Shown: positions 6,045 to 6,277 of the stretch, in pieces | How the letters are laid out: each line of letters starts with the position of its first letter | How positions within the stretch are numbered: position 1 is the first letter of the stretch | Assembly: GCA_026225435.1 (NCBI GenBank) | Contig: JAMFST010001415.1 | Location: forward strand, 1 to 6,277 | Direction of reading: 5' to 3' | DNA length: 6,277 bases | From: Labilithrix luteola | GTDB taxonomy: Bacteria; Myxococcota_A; Polyangia; Polyangiales; Polyangiaceae | Translations under genes and position numbers: made by a program | Notes under the pieces: generated by a model | The model's database searches: none | Seen by the model: the letters and a program-made list of their open reading frames with translations, nothing else | What the model was told of the DNA's origin: nothing

Positions 6045-6277
6045 TGAAGCTCCAGGGACGGGCCATCGCGGCCCTCACCGTCGGCGTCACGCTCGGCACC
6101 GCGGCCTGCTGGCAGGTGGCGGACTTGACCGGCTACGAGTACGACGCCAGCGCGCCGGTCGGCCCGAACGACAGCAGCGTCCTCGAGGATGCGGGAGACG
6201 CCGGAGCCGTGGACGCCGCTCCCGTCGCGGACGCCTCGACCGAGTGCGCGAACAACGCGTGCAACATCTCGTGTTCC
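6044..6277 (+). CDS. Putative lipoprotein, N-terminal part only
   Basis: 78 codons are visible before the window ends. The N-terminus has basic K2 and R6, a hydrophobic stretch and then GTAAC with Cys22, a plausible though not ideal lipobox (Thr rather than Leu at -3); the product would be lipid-anchored at Cys22. An acidic, Asp/Ala-rich low-complexity linker (about 34-67, including DAGDAGAVDAAPVADAS) follows, of a kind common in myxobacterial surface lipoproteins. Three cysteines close together (68, 73, 77) open what may be a disulfide-rich domain. The ATG shares its A with the previous TGA stop (TGATG) and has a good ribosome site, so translation is probably coupled. The functional domain lies outside the window, so no function is assigned. 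Confidence 0.8.
   Translation, partial: MKLQGRAIAALTVGVTLGTAACWQVADLTGYEYDASAPVGPNDSSVLEDAGDAGAVDAAPVADASTECANNACNISCS

Overview
The window is a stretch of very GC-rich, gene-dense bacterial chromosome. It most resembles a myxobacterium of the Polyangia type. This is inferred from four things: near-saturated G/C at third codon positions, a eukaryote-like Ser/Thr kinase with a Pro/Ala-rich tail, an exported TPR/PEGA-type protein of a kind I associate with that group, and a lipoprotein with an Asp/Ala-rich linker. No rRNA, tRNA, mobile element, CRISPR array or phage gene was seen. No gene-free stretch reaches 40 bases.

Left half, minus strand (2750 down to 1): a polytopic membrane glycosyltransferase of the GT-C type (699 aa) is followed 15 bases later by an aldo/keto reductase that runs off the left edge. 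The two look like an operon. The reductase has Arg where the family's catalytic Lys normally sits.

Centre: a 33-base divergent intergenic region holds a tandem 7-base repeat and an 8-base palindrome. It separates the glycosyltransferase from trmB, the tRNA (guanine-N7)-methyltransferase gene on the plus strand.

Right half, plus strand (3470 to the edge): a membrane-anchored Ser/Thr protein kinase, an exported TPR/PEGA-like protein and a lipoprotein follow in a tight series. The kinase stop overlaps the next start by 11 bases, and the following junction is a TGATG overlap. This suggests translational coupling and a shared role at the cell envelope. The kinase would have its catalytic domain in the cytosol and a low-complexity tail outside. 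The second protein would be exported with a membrane hairpin near its C-terminus, and the third lipid-anchored. The role of this module cannot be read from the sequence. It is the best candidate here for something not yet characterised, although its individual parts belong to recognisable families.
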